This document shows positions 1-11,477 of a DNA stretch of 64,000 nucleotides, piece after piece. A model generated the notes under the pieces. It saw only the letters and a list, made by a program, of their open reading frames with translations, did not search any database and was not told the DNA's origin. The stretch spans positions 149,881,523-149,945,522 of the forward strand of contig CM066730.1 in NCBI GenBank assembly GCA_033961575.1. Direction: 5' to 3'. Source of the stretch: Aselliscus stoliczkanus (taxonomy: Eukaryota; Chordata; Mammalia; Chiroptera; Hipposideridae). Position numbers and translations under genes: made by a program. Positions within the stretch are counted from its first letter, which is position 1, and each line of letters begins with the position of its first letter.

Positions 1-291
1 CTGCCCCACTCCCACATCTGTCAACCACCAATCTGTTCTCAATCCATGAGCTCAGTTTTGTTTGTTTTTTAGATTCCACATATAAGTGAGATAATACAGT
101 ATTTGTCTTTATCTGACTTATTTCACTTAGTATAATGTCCTCAACATTCATCCATGTTGTTGCTAACGGCATAATTTTGTTCTTTTTTATGACTGAATAA
201 TATTCAGTTGTTCATATACAGATGATCCTCACGATAGGGTTATGTGCCGATAACTAAGTTGAAAATATCGTAAGTCAAAAATACAGGGCCA

Positions 292-417
292 GGGCCGGCC
301 AAGTGGCACGGTGGTTAAGCGCTGACTTGGGATGCCAGCGGCCCCAATTCGGGTCCCACATATGAGGGCTAGTGACACTGCCCTCAAAAAAAAATAATAA
401 ATAAATAAAATAAAATA
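292..417 (+). repeat. Short tRNA-derived SINE
   Basis: Head GGGCCGGCCAAGTGGCACGG to ACACTGCCCTC plus an A-rich tail, inside the Tigger-like element. Confidence 0.85.
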
Positions 418-419
418 TA

Positions 420-525
420 GGGCCAGCCAAGTGGCGCGGTGGTTTAAGCACTAGCTTGGGAGGCCAGCAGCCCCAGTTCAGGTCCCACATATGAGGGCCA
501 GTGACACTGCCCTCAAAAAAAAAAA
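420..525 (+). repeat. Short tRNA-derived SINE, tandem to the previous one
   Basis: Same family as the copy at 292. The AAAAATAC target sequence recurs before the first and after the second copy. Confidence 0.85.
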
Positions 526-1107
526 TACATTTAATACACCTAACCTACCGAACATCATAGCTTAGCCTAGATTACCTTAAACATGCTCAGAACACAATAT
601 CCAAAAAATGCTGGCAACACAGTACACTGTAGAGTATCAGTTGTTTACCCTTATAATCGCAGGCCTGATTGGGAGTTGCGGCTCACTACCTCTACCTAGC
701 ATCATGAGAGTAATATACTGCATATCCCTAGACCAAGAAAAGATCAAAGTTCAAAGTATAGTTTCTACTGAATGCATATAACTTACACACCATCATAAAG
801 TCAAAAAATCGTAAGTTGAACCACCGTAAGTCAGGGCCTTCAGTATTCTATACCTTCTTTATATATCAATTGATGGACTCTTAGGTTGTTTTCATGCTTT
901 GACTATTGTGAATAATACTGCAGTGAACATAGGAATGCATATATCATTTCAAGTGAATGTTTTCATTTTCTTAGGATAAATGCTAGATTCCATTGATTTC
1001 CATTTTCCTGATAATTAATGATGCTGAACACCTTTTCATGTACCTGTTGACCATCTATATGTCTTCTTTGGAAAAATGTCTGTTCGGATCTTTGCCCATT
1101 TTTTTTT

Positions 1108-1495
1108 TAATTGGGGAATCGAGGAAGGGGAACAGACAAGTTGCTGTCTTTTTGTTCTTCAGCCTAGTTGTGGAGGATGTTGTTTCACTGGCCCATGTTG
1201 GTATCGTCATTGCGCTCTTCCCGGATGAGGCAGATCCGTCGCCGGCCTCTGGATGGTCGCTCACTGCTGCTATTGGCAGCTCAGGCCAGCTGCCGGCCAC
1301 TCACTGTAGCCTATGGCAGCCCACTGCAGCAGGGGCTGCAGCCTACACTGTCGCCGGGGCTCGCACAGCCCAGCTCCAGGTGGAGCTGTTGTTAGCTATA
1401 GAGAGCCGTGTCACTGGCCCTCATCTGTGGGATCCAAACCAGGGCCACTGGCATCCCAAAACCAGCTCTTAACCTGTGCCCCACTTGGCTGGCCC
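1108..1495 (-). repeat. Long SINE, antisense
   Basis: Plus-strand order is tail, GGGGAATCG, body, then ...TTGGCTGGCCC. Flanked by the repeat GATCTTTGCCCATTTTTT at 1088 and 1496. Confidence 0.85.
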
Positions 1496-1513
1496 GATCT
1501 TTGCCCATTTTTT

Positions 1514-1612
1514 TTTTTTTGAGGGCAGTCACTGGCCCTCATATGTGGGACCGAACCAGGGCAGCTGGCTTCCCAAGCCAGCGCTTAACCACCGTGCCAC
1601 TCGGCCGGCCCC
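1514..1612 (-). repeat. Short SINE, antisense, second insertion at the same site
   Basis: Lies between the second and third copies of the ATCTTTGCCCATTTTTT target. Confidence 0.85.
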
Positions 1613-1890
1613 AATCTTTGCCCATTTTTTAACTGGATTGTTTATTTTTTTGCTGTTGAGGTGTATGAGTTCTTTATATATTTTGGATATTAACCCTTTA
1701 TCAGATATATGATTTGCAAATATTTGCTTTTAGTTTGATGTAATTCCATGTGTTTATTTTTACTGTTGTTTGTACTTTTGGTGTCAAATTCAAAAATCAT
1801 CAACAAGACCTATATCAAGGAACTTACCCTCTGTTTTCTTCTAGGAGTTTTATGGTTTCAGGTTTTATGTTCAAGTCTTTAATACATTTT

Positions 1891-2340
1891 TTTTTAAAGA
1901 TTTTTTTATTGGGGAATTCGGGGAGGGTGACAGCGTTGGGGAATCGGAGAAGGGAAACAGACAAGTTGCTGTCTTTTTTTGTTCTTCAGTCTAGTTACGG
2001 AGGACGTTGCTTCACTAGCCCATGTTGGTATTGTCATTGCACTCTTCCTGGATGAGGCAGATCCGTCGTCAGCCTCTGGATGGTCGCTTACCACGGCTAC
2101 TGGCAGCACACACTGGCTGCCAACTGCTCACACTGGCTGCCAGCCATTCACGGTAGCCTATGGCAGCCCACTGCAGCAGGGGCTGCAGCATATATCGTCA
2201 CTGGGGCTCGCAGCCCACCTCCAGATGGAGCTGTTATTAGCTGTAGAGGGCAGTGTCACTGGCCCTCATATGTGGGATCCAAACTGGGGCTGCTGGCGTC
2301 CCAAGCCAGCTCTTAACCAATGCGCCACTCAGCCGGCCTG
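1891..2340 (-). repeat. Long SINE, antisense
   Basis: Full-length long form. Target duplication TTTAATACATTTT at 1878-1890 and 2341-2353. Confidence 0.88.
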
Positions 2341-2435
2341 TTTAATACATTTTGAGTTAATTTTTGTGTATGGTATAAGGTAAGTGGTTCAGGTTCATTC
2401 TTTTGCATGTAGCTGTCCAGTTTTCCCAACACCGT

Positions 2436-2439
2436 TTGT

Positions 2440-2479
<40 letters not shown>

Positions 2480-2927
2480 AGATTTTATTGGGGAGTTGTG
2501 GGAGGAGAACAGCGTTGGGGAACTGGGGAAGGGAAACAGACAAGTTGCAGTCCTTTTGTTCTTCAGCCTAGTTGCGGAGGACGTTGCTTCACTGGCCCAT
2601 GTTGTTATCGTCCGTCATTATGCTCTTCTTGGGTGAGGCAGATCGGTCGCCATCCTCTGGATGGCCGCTCACAGCAGCTCGCAGCCCACACCCGCTGCCA
2701 GCCGCTCACGCTGGCTGCCGGACACTCATGGTAGCCTATAGCACCCCACCGCATCAGGGGCTGCAGCTATGCCGTCCCGGGGACTCACAGCAGCCCAGCT
2801 CCAGATGGAGTTGTTGTTCACCATCTTAGCTGTAGAGGGCAGTGTCACTGGCCCTCATACGTGGGATCCGAACCGGGGCCACTGGCATCCCAAGCCAGCT
2901 CATAACCAACACGCCACTTAGCTGGCC
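2436..2927 (-). repeat. Long SINE, antisense, with (TTTA)n tail
   Basis: The tail has become a (TTTA)n tract at 2436-2478. Target CCCAACACCGTTT / CCCAACACTGTTT flanks it. Confidence 0.85.
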
Positions 2928-4402
2928 CCCAACACTGTTTATTGAAGAGACTGTCCTCACCCCATAATATATTCTTGGCTCTTCTATCATAAATTAATTG
3001 ACCATATATGCTTGGGTTTATTTCTGGGCGCTCTATTTTGTTTCATTGGTCTCATGTTTTTTATGCCAATACCATACTGTTTTAATTACTACAGCTTTGT
3101 AATATAGCTTGAAATCAGGGAGCATGATGCCTCTACCTTTGTTCTTTTTCAAGATTGCATTGGCTATTCAGGGTCTTTGTTGGTTCCATACAAACTTTAG
3201 GATTGTTTGCTCTATTTCTGTGAAAAATGACTTTGGACCTTTGAGAGGGATAGCACTGAGTCTGTAGACTGCTTTGGCTAATATGGACACTTTAACAATA
3301 TTAATTCTTCTAATCCATGACCATGGAATATCTTTTCATTTATTTGTGTCTTCTTCAGTTTCTTTCCTTGATGTCTTGCAATTTTCAGTATACACGTCTT
3401 TCACTTCCTTGGCTAAATTTATTCCTAGGGTGAATGGGAAAAAAATAAATAATATATATATGTAAATGGAACTGTTTTCTTAATTTCTCTTTCTGATAAT
3501 TTGTTATTAATGTATAACATAAACAGCAAATTGTTGTGTGTTGATTTTGTATCCTGCAACATTACTGAATAAATTTTTAGTTCATTATTGAATTAAAGTT
3601 TAGTTCGGTTTTTGATGGAGTCTTTAGGGTTTTCTATATATAAAATTATGTCATCTGCCAGTAGTGACAGCTTTAGTTATTCCTTTCCAATTTGGAAACC
3701 TTTTATTTCTTTTCCTTGCCTAATTGCTCTGGCTAGAACTTCCAATCCTATGTTGAATAAAAGTGGTGAGAGTGGGCACCCTTCTCTTGTTCCTGATCTT
3801 AAGGAAAAGCTTTCAACTTTTCACCATTGAGTATGATGTTAGCTACGGGCTTGTCATATATGGCCTTTATTATGTTGAGGCACGTTCCCCTTTGGTGAGA
3901 GTTTATCATAAATGGATATTGAGTTTTGTCTAATGTTTTTTCTATATCTATTGAGATGATTATATCATTTTCATCCTTCATTTTGTTGATGTGTATCACA
4001 TTGACTGATTTGCAGATGTTGAACCATCCTTGATTTACTCGACTATTTCCTACTTGATCATGGTGTATGATCTGTTTAATGTGTTGTTGAATTCAGTTTG
4101 CTAATATTCTGTTGAGGATTTTTGCATCTATGTATTATCAGGGATGTTGGCCTGTAATTTTCTTTTCTTGTGGCATCCTTGTCTGGTTTTGATATCAGGG
4201 TAATGTTGGCCTTGTCAAATGATTTTGAAAGAGTTCCTTCCTTTTTTATTTTTTGGAAGAGTTTGAGAGGATTGGTATTAACCTTCTTTGAAAGTTCGGT
4301 AGAATTCACCAGTGAAGCCATCTGGTCCTGGACTTTTGTTTGTTAGAAGGTTTTTGATTACTGATTTAATTTCCTTACTAGTAGTTGGTCTGTTCAGTTT
4401 TT

Positions 4403-5475
4403 GTTTTTAATAACCCACAATTGGAAACAATCCAAATATCCATCCATAGGTGAATGGATAAACAAACTGTGATATAACTGTGATATATAATGGAATACTA
4501 CTCAGTATAATGAAAAAGGAATAAACTATTGATACACGGTACAGCATGGATGAATCTTAAAATAATTATCCTAAGTGAAAGGAGCCAGACCAAATGAAAA
4601 ACAATACATATTGTATTATTTCATTTATATAAAATTTTAGAAAATGCACACTATAGTGACAGAAGGCAGATCAGTGGTTTCCTGGGGATGAGAGCTGGAG
4701 CAAGCTATGAGGGAAGAGAAGAAGAAATAACCAAGGGTCACAAGGAAATGTGGGGGTGACAGATATGTCCATTATCTTTATTGTGGTAATGGTTTCTTGG
4801 GTGTATAGATTTGTCAAAATTTATCAACTTGCCCATTTTAAATATATGTTGATTACTGTATGGCAACTTCCCTTAATAAAGCTGTAAATAGATATATAGA
4901 TAAGTAGTTATAGCAACTGATTATAATCCATTGAATAAAATAGGTATCCATGCATTTTATACTGATTAAATAAATACATGAGTAGGGTGGAATGCCAACT
5001 GATGATTGTGAAAGGAGTGATGAAATGAGAATATACCATGTGGCAACCATAATACTTCACTCAGCTTAGAAACATCGATGGATACTAAAGCTAATGGGTG
5101 AACCTTTGATGAGGGATATTTATATAGTCTCAAAGTATCTCCCCACAAAAATACTTGTCAATCATAAAGGAAAGATGTGTAATTTTAGAGTAGAGAAACC
5201 TAACAGACATCACTTTAATCACGTAATCTCAGTTAATACCACCAGTAATGGGTCAAATCAAAATCATATATCACCTGTTAGGAAGCAATAAGAACTCAAC
5301 ATCACTTTTGTGACCCGATAGCTAAAAATGTAAGTCTGCCTCTAATCATGAGGAAATATCAGGCATACCCAGCCTGAAGGACATACTACAAAATAACTAG
5401 TCTACTCTGCAAAAGTGTCAAGGTCATGAATGTCAAGGGAAGACTGAGGAATTTTTTCATATTGGCAAAGACTAA
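4403..5475 (+). repeat. L1 3' UTR-like segments
   Basis: 4410-4880 matches the L1 3' UTR in sense (GGTGAATGGATAAACAAACT onward). 4880-5475 is AT-rich and may be part of an older L1M 3' end; no gene seen. Confidence 0.5.
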
Positions 5476-5488
5476 AGAGACATGACAG

Positions 5489-5595
5489 GGGCCGGCCTAG
5501 TGGCGCGGTAGTTAAGCGCTGGCTTGGGAAGCCAGCGGCCCCGAATCAGGTCCCACATATGAGGGCCAGTGACACTGCCCTCAAAAAAAAAAAAG
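5489..5595 (+). repeat. Short SINE
   Basis: 13-bp target duplication AGAGACATGACAG at 5476-5488 and 5596-5608. Confidence 0.93.
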
Positions 5596-5608
5596 AGAGA
5601 CATGACAG

Positions 5609-6175
5609 AGTAAATGCAACATGTGATCTTCTATAAAAATCCTTTAGCTATAAAGTACATTATTGGGACAATTGGTGAAACTTGAATCGGGTCTGTGTAG
5701 ATGGTAGTAATATATCAATATTAATTTCCTGATTTTGATTATTGGGTTTTGGGTATGTAGAAGAGTGTCCTTGTTTGCCAGAAATATAGACTACAGTATT
5801 CAGGAGATTCATGAGTGATAGGGTTCAAGTCAGTTACTTTTAAATGGTTCAGGGGGAAGAAAAGATCTCTCTGTACTATTCTCGAAACTTTTTTGTAAGT
5901 TTGAAACTCAAAATAAAACATTTTGATAAAGCATTGTGTTTGCGAAGGTGTGGAGTGGGAGTATAGGTTGGTAATCCTTTGTGGAGAGCAATTTGGCATA
6001 TCTATCAGCATTACAATGCATATATCCTTTGACCCAGCAATTTCCCTTCCAGGATTTTATCTTACACATATTTTGTACAAATGTGAAATGATGTTTGTAC
6101 AAGGTTATCACTCCAATGTTGTTTGTAGTTGCAAAATATTTGAGACATTCTAAATACCCATCAACAGGAGACTGA
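5609..6175 (+). repeat. L1M-like 3' sequence
   Basis: 5609-5930 continues the sequence before the SINE. 5930-6175 has L1 3' UTR phrases (GACCCAGCAATTTCCCTTCC). No coding potential. Confidence 0.5.
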
Positions 6176-6439
6176 TTAAATATATTACTTTAGATCCAAA
6201 ATATCTAACGTGGTATTCCAAAATCTGAAAAGGTTCAAATTTGTTTTGTAAATTTCATGGCAAAACCTGACACCTCAGATGACATGAGGCATTAATTAGT
6301 TGTTTCCCAGCACTCTTTACCAGTCACATACATCTAATATTGTGTAGCCTTCTTTGTTTATGTTGTTGGTATTTTGTCAGTCTGAGTTTAATTGCCCCAT
6401 AAAACTGTTAATAAAATTGAAGATACTCCTGTGAGTCAG

Positions 6440-7480
6440 AATAAAATAAAAAGGAAGCATCTGTCATTATCAGTAGCACAGAAAATAGGGTTAATATAGA
6501 ATCTTGATCACGTGTGTCTATGAGGCATCTTACCAAAGAATAAGGTGTAGGAATTAACACCTCATGTGACTTGAAATAATAGAAAGACAAAGTGTTAAAG
6601 TTTTAAAGAGACAAATATGACCAAAATTAATGAAGAATAGAAAATTTTTCAGAGGGCAAAAAATGAAGATGTTGATATGACCATGACTGAACAATAAAGC
6701 AGTGTGAATATGCCACTGACTGGTTTGTTGGTCATGAAACAAGCTACACTATGCTATGAGTGATTGAACATTTAAGGTAAGTATAGAATATCAGAAGATT
6801 GGCTGCAGAAATTTAAGAAGCATATGGTATAAAATATCTGAACATCTATGATGAAGAATCTTCTGCTTATCATGAAGTAGACAAAAATTATATTGACAAA
6901 TTTTTAAAGATAATTTTTCATGAAAACCTTAATCCCAAACATGTGTAGTGTGCTGATGAAACAGCTCTTTATGACCTGTATTCTTTTATTTAAAAAATTA
7001 ACAATGATTGTTGAGCAAATGAGGTTTTAAGGACTCCAAGCACAGCTTGAAAGTGCTGGGATGTGCCAATGCATCAAACAGGTAAAGTTAGAAAAAGCCA
7101 ACATCCGAGATGTTTCAAAAGCTGTTCATAATTTATTTGTTAGTATATAAACAAAAAAACCATGGATAACCAAAAAGGTATTTTCTAACTGGCTCAATAA
7201 CCTGTACCAATGACATGAGCTCATTGCACACAAGCTAGAACAGAAGAAAACTGTATAATTATATTATTCGTAGACCACTCTTCCACAAACAGTCCTCCTG
7301 AACTTCTAAGAAATTTTACTCCCAATGAAAAGAAAATGTAAATATTTTTTATTTTCATATTCTATATTTGCAGCAGTTAACTTCCAAGACTTCCTAAAAG
7401 AGTTATTGCAGAAGCTTGATCAGGCATACCTTAGTGATGCCATTTATACAATTGCTGATGCTTGGAATGATTGATAAATA
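6440..7480 (+). pseudogene. Tigger/pogo-type transposase relic
   Basis: Conceptual translation in shifting frames gives KRKHLSLSVAQKIGLI (N-terminal helix-turn-helix), MPLTGLLVMKQA and SEDWLQKFKK (CENP-B-like DNA-binding part), ADETALYDL (first catalytic-region Asp motif), ILFVDHSSTNSPPELLRNF (second Asp motif) and DAIYTIADAWND (C-terminal region). These are landmarks of Tigger DDE transposases. Many stops and frameshifts show a long-dead copy. Terminal repeats were not located with certainty. Confidence 0.75.
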
Positions 7481-7525
7481 TTTGTCAGAGACTTTGGCTT
7501 ACAATAATGTTTAAAAGTGAACTCA

Positions 7526-7646
7526 GGGCCGGCCGAGTGGCGCGGTGGTTAAGCGCTGGCTTGGGAAACCAGTGGCCCCGGTTTGGTCCCACACATGAGG
7601 GCCAGTGACACTGCCCTCAAAAAAAAAAAAAAAAAAAAAAACCACT
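7526..7646 (+). repeat. Short SINE
   Basis: Target duplication AAAAGTGAACTCA at 7513-7525 and 7647-7659; tail of more than 20 A. Confidence 0.93.
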
Positions 7647-7749
7647 AAAAGTGAACTCATAGATAGAAAAGACCTTGAAAGATTTTGTGTCACTAATAAG
7701 ATACATAGTCTCATTACTTACACTAAAAGTGTATTGGATAAAAGTCTAA

Positions 7750-8290
7750 ATAAGTCAGAGCCTTGGTACTCAAAGTCTGGTCAGTAGACAAGCAGCATCA
7801 GCATCACCTGGAAGCTTATTAGAAATGCAAATTCCTAGACCCAACTCTAGACCTACTGAATCAGAATCTCTGTGGGTGTAGCCCAAGAATCTACATTTTA
7901 ATAAATTTTCCAGATCAGGGGTCAGCAAACTTTTGAGATGGAAGAGCCAAACCTGTTCCTCACAACAATTTAAAAATTATTGGAGGGCTGGCCAAGTGAT
8001 GCGGTGGTTGAGCACTGGCTTGTGAAGTCGGTGGCCCCGGTTTGGGTCCCACATATGAGGGCCAGTAACACTGCCCTCAAAAAAAAAAAAAAAATTTGAG
8101 AGCCATAAAACAAATGAAATCACCATTATGTGAATAATATCCTTTAAAAATGAAACTGTGATAGTTTTATTTTCATTTTCAATTTTACTTCAGAGCCACA
8201 TGTACGTACCCAAAGAGCCACATGTGGCTCACAACCTGCAGTTTGCCAACCCCTGCTCCAGATGATTGCTCACCAAGGTTGTAGAAGCAC
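7750..8290 (+). mobile_element. MER5A-like element split by a second hAT element
   Basis: 7750-7915 matches the MER5A hAT MITE (CAGCATCAGCATCACCTGG, then TACTGAATCAGAATCTCTG). A second element with termini AGGGGTCAGCAAACTTTTG and GTTTGCCAACCCCTG occupies about 7917-8257, flanked by 8-bp near-repeats TTCCAGAT / CTCCAGAT. A SINE sits inside it. Confidence 0.7.
7985..8095 (+). repeat. Short SINE inside the hAT element
   Basis: Head GGGCTGGCCAAGTG to GCCCTC plus A tail. Divergent copy. Confidence 0.85.
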
Positions 8291-9060
8291 TGAGTTAGAG
8301 CAGGCTGATTGTGAAAAAATACTGAATATATAAGTTATATACCTGTTGTACATTCCTTGCAGGTTGGAAAAATTACTAAAATGGTGTTAACCCAAATAAG
8401 TAAAAGGCTAGTAGTGATGACAATGATGAGATGTATACAAATGCAAAATATCTCCATAGACAGTATGGGAAAAATGCTTGAGCAGTTAATGGGCCTTGAA
8501 TAACATGCATTTATCCATGAAAAAGAGATTATGACTGCATATAAGAAATCCATATTAATAAGACACATTACCCTAGAACTCCACCTTTTTAATGGCCACC
8601 TATTGTAGTGTTGCTTCATCATTAAAGAATCCCATTCCTGGCCCATAATTAAATATGCAACTCTAGTCTTTGATAGTAATAGCAATGCTGATTAAGCCTG
8701 TTGTCCAAAATCATAAAGAAACCAGATGTAACACATTTATTGCATGTATATGTACAGATATTTAGTTTGGTTTAAGGTTTTATTGAATGTTTTCCTAAGA
8801 AACAAAGTATCAAGTATTTATGGTATATATCATATTATTTCATTTATCAATTTACTATTGTATTCATAAACTACAATACTAATTTTGTTCTTCATCCCAC
8901 CTACTGTGAATATTCATACATTCACTATATAAATAATAATGTGTTTAATTATGGCATCTGCCTTAGGCCCACTACAGATATTATATATATGTACAAATTA
9001 TCTTTCTGCAAAAATACATATGTATAGATTATCTTTCTGTAATTTAAAAATTCTGAATTC
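8291..9060. other. AT-rich intronic DNA, unassigned
   Basis: No gene, splice-bounded exon or repeat I can name is seen. A run such as TTATATATATGTACAAATTA near 8980 is simple AT sequence. Confidence 0.4.
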
Positions 9061-9078
9061 CAAAATAAGTAGTTGTGG

Positions 9079-9191
9079 GGCCGGCCGAGTGGCATGATGG
9101 TTAAGCTCTGGCTTAGGAAGCCAGTGGCCCCGGTTCAGGTCCCACATATGAGGGCCAGTGACACTGCCCTCAAAAAAAAAAAAAAGAATGA
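9079..9191 (+). repeat. Short SINE
   Basis: Perfect 18-bp target duplication CAAAATAAGTAGTTGTGG at 9061-9078 and 9192-9209, suggesting a fairly recent insertion. Confidence 0.94.
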
Positions 9192-9209
9192 CAAAATAAG
9201 TAGTTGTGG

Positions 9210-10025
9210 ACCTGTACATTCATAAATGGAATACTATATAGCCATTTAAAAGAACAAGAAGCACTTTATGTACTGATATGGGATAAACACCAAGATATAT
9301 TGATATATACAGGGGAAATAACATGCAAATCTGTGTATACTGTGCTACCATTTATGGGAGAGATGGGGTTTAAAGAGAGGAAATAGATAATATATTATTA
9401 TGCATAGAATATCCTAGAAAATAATACAGAAACTGATAATATTGGTTGCCTGTGGGGTTAGAAGTGGGTGAACGAGGGACAAGTGAGGGGGAAGAAAGAA
9501 CTTTGCATTATTTACCTTTTCTATCTTTTCAATATTGAACCATATGTATTTCCAAATGTTTAAATTATAAACATCAATAGAAACTTCTCAAATTGAAATA
9601 CAAAGAGGGAAAAAAAGAATGGGGGAGACCCAGAACAGAATATCTGAGAACTATGGGACAATTAGAAAAGATATGTAACATATGCATAATGGGAACACCA
9701 GAAGGAGAAGAAAGAAGCAGATAAATATTTGAAGTAATAACGGCTGAGAATTTTCCAAAATTAGTGGCAGACACCAAAACACAGATCCAGGAAGCTCAGA
9801 GAACACCAAGCAATAGTAATACCAAAAAACTTTTCTCCTAGACATATCACATTGAAATTGCAGAAACCCAAAGAAAAAGAAAAAATCTTGAAAGAAGCCA
9901 GAGAACAAAACCACCTTAACCTATAGAGAAACAAGGATAAGAATTACATCAACTTTACAGACAAGTGCAAGCAAGAGAGAGTGGAGTGAAATATTTAAAG
10001 TGTTGAAAGGAGAAAAAAAAAACCA
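9210..10025 (+). repeat. L1 3' end followed by L1 ORF1 fragment
   Basis: 9210-9560 is an L1M 3' UTR type segment. 9650-9930 reads in sense as L1 ORF1-like (MGTPEGEERSRYLK, then AENFPKLVADTKTQIQEAQR), with stops. Confidence 0.65.
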
Positions 10026-10030
10026 ACTTA

Positions 10031-10530
10031 GTGTCGGCCAAGTAGCTAGGTTGGTTAAGAGTTGGTTTAGAGTGCGTGCTCTGAGCAACAGGGCCGCCGG
10101 CTTGATTCCCACATGGGCCAGTGAATGCTGCACCCTAGCTGAGCTGTTGCTGAGCTGCCAACAGGTGGCAGGATGGCTCAGCTGGTGTAACAACAAGATT
10201 GCCTGCTCAGTGGTGGACTATGCCCACCCGCAACTAAAGATTGAATTCCGCACCTTAAGCTGAGCTGCCGCCCAGATGGTTCAGAGGATAGAGCGTGCAC
10301 TCTTAACAACAAGGCTGCTGGTTCGACTCCCGCATGGGATGGTGGCTATGCCCACCCGCAACTAAGATTGAACACAGCACCTTGAGCTTAGAGGCCATGA
10401 GCTGCTGACGGGAAGCCAGATGGTAACTGGCACCCTACACAACAAAAGATTGAATAATAACTTGGCTGATCCTCTTCCCCAATTCCCCAAGACTGTTCCC
10501 CTCCCCCAAATCCCCAATAAAATCTTTTTA
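10031..10530 (+). repeat. Composite Ves-like SINE with two tRNA-like heads
   Basis: About 500 bp. First head CGGCCAAGTAGCTAGG... with B-box-like GGCTTGATTCC. A second head near 10275-10340 has GGTTCGACTCCC. Ends CCCCAATAAAATCTTTTTAA. A homologous copy is at 57724. Confidence 0.8.
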
Positions 10531-10621
10531 AAAAAACAAAAACAAACTATAATTTGGTGTCCAAATCAGTTATCCTTCAACAGTAGAGGAGAAATAAAGA
10601 CTCATAAAAAATGAGGAAATT

Positions 10622-10705
10622 GGGGCTGGCTGAGTGGCGCGGTGGTTAAGCGCCAGCGGCCCAGGTTCGGGTCCCACATATGAGGGCCAGTGACACTGCC
10701 CTCAA

Positions 10706-10756
<51 letters not shown>

Positions 10757-10757
10757 A
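10622..10757 (+). repeat. Short SINE with (AAAT)n tail
   Basis: The tail 10704-10757 is a pure (AAAT)n microsatellite grown from the A tail. The anticodon-arm part of the head is deleted. Confidence 0.88.
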
Positions 10758-10768
10758 AACTGCATTAA

Positions 10769-10879
10769 GGGCTAGGTGAGTGGCGCGATGGTTAAGAGCT
10801 GGCTTCGGACGCCAGCAGCCCCAGTTTGGATCCCACATATGAGGGCCAGTGACACGGCCCTCTTAAAAAAAAAAAAAAA
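10769..10879 (+). repeat. Short SINE
   Basis: Head GGGCTAGGTGAGTGG to GGCCCTCTT plus A tail. Confidence 0.85.
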
Positions 10880-11037
10880 TTTTTTGCCAGTGGACCTACC
10901 TTGCAAGAAGTCGTTCAGAGAGAAGGAAAAATGATACAGATTTGAAACTCAGATCTACATAAAGAATGGAAGAGGGTTAGAGGAGGAATAAATGAAAGTA
11001 AAGTAAAACGTTAGGGTTTTTTGTTTTTTAAGATTTT

Positions 11038-11477
11038 TTTTTTTTAAAGATTTTATTGGGGAATTGGTGGAGGGGAACAGCGTTGGGGAATCGGGGAAGG
11101 GGAACAGACAAGTTGCCGTCTTCTTGTTCTTCAGTTTAGTTGCGGAGGATGTTGCTTCACTGTTGGTATCGTCATTGCGCTCTTCCCGGATGAGGCAGAT
11201 CGGTCGCTGGCCTCTGGATGTCGCTCATCGCGGCTATTGGCAGCTCACACTTGGCTGCCAGCCGCTCACGCTGGCTGCGGGCCATTCACTGCAGCCTATG
11301 GCAGCCCACTGCAGCAGGGGCTGCAGCCCACACCATCACCGGGCTCGCACAGCCCAGCTCCAGGTGGAGCTGTTGTTAGCTGTAGAGGGCAGTGTCACTG
11401 GCCCTCATGTGGGATCCGAACCGGGGCCGCTGGCATCCCAAAACCAGCGCTTAACCGATGCGCCACTCGGCCGGCCC
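11038..11477 (-). repeat. Long SINE, antisense, inserted in the tail of the next SINE
   Basis: Flanked by TGTTTTTTAAGATTTT at 11022-11037 and 11478-11493, which is itself the tail and terminator region of the neighbouring antisense SINE. Confidence 0.85.

Larger units (their letters stand above)
219..843. mobile_element. Non-autonomous Tigger-like DNA transposon inserted in L1
   Basis: Element bounded by CAGATGATCCTC and GGGCCTTCAG with TA duplicated on both sides (217-218, 844-845), as for Tc1/mariner-class insertions. Repeated GTAAGTCAAAAAT / AAAATCGTAAGTT motifs at the two ends form the inverted termini. The flanking L1 sequence reads continuously across it. Two SINEs sit inside. Confidence 0.75.
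1..4402 (-). repeat. Antisense L1 LINE, 3' UTR and ORF2 parts, broken by insertions
   Basis: Read on the minus strand, about 2930-4400 encodes part of L1 ORF2 reverse transcriptase (fragments such as [16 protein letters not shown] and [19 protein letters not shown]), with stops and frame breaks. 1-1090 and 1630-1870 match the L1 3' end in antisense. A DNA transposon and five SINEs interrupt it. Not capable of moving. Confidence 0.8.

Noticed and set aside
993..1472. 159-codon frame and similar 100-150-codon frames in other long SINEs (11064, 13245, 19471, 48085)
   Set aside because: The same peptide (ending like [14 protein letters not shown]) recurs wherever a long SINE is read in antisense; it is repeat sequence, not a gene family.
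7526..7646. Possible tRNA genes at the many heads with A- and B-box-like motifs
   Set aside because: Heads lack a proper acceptor stem and T stem and are followed by SINE bodies or A tails; they are SINEs.
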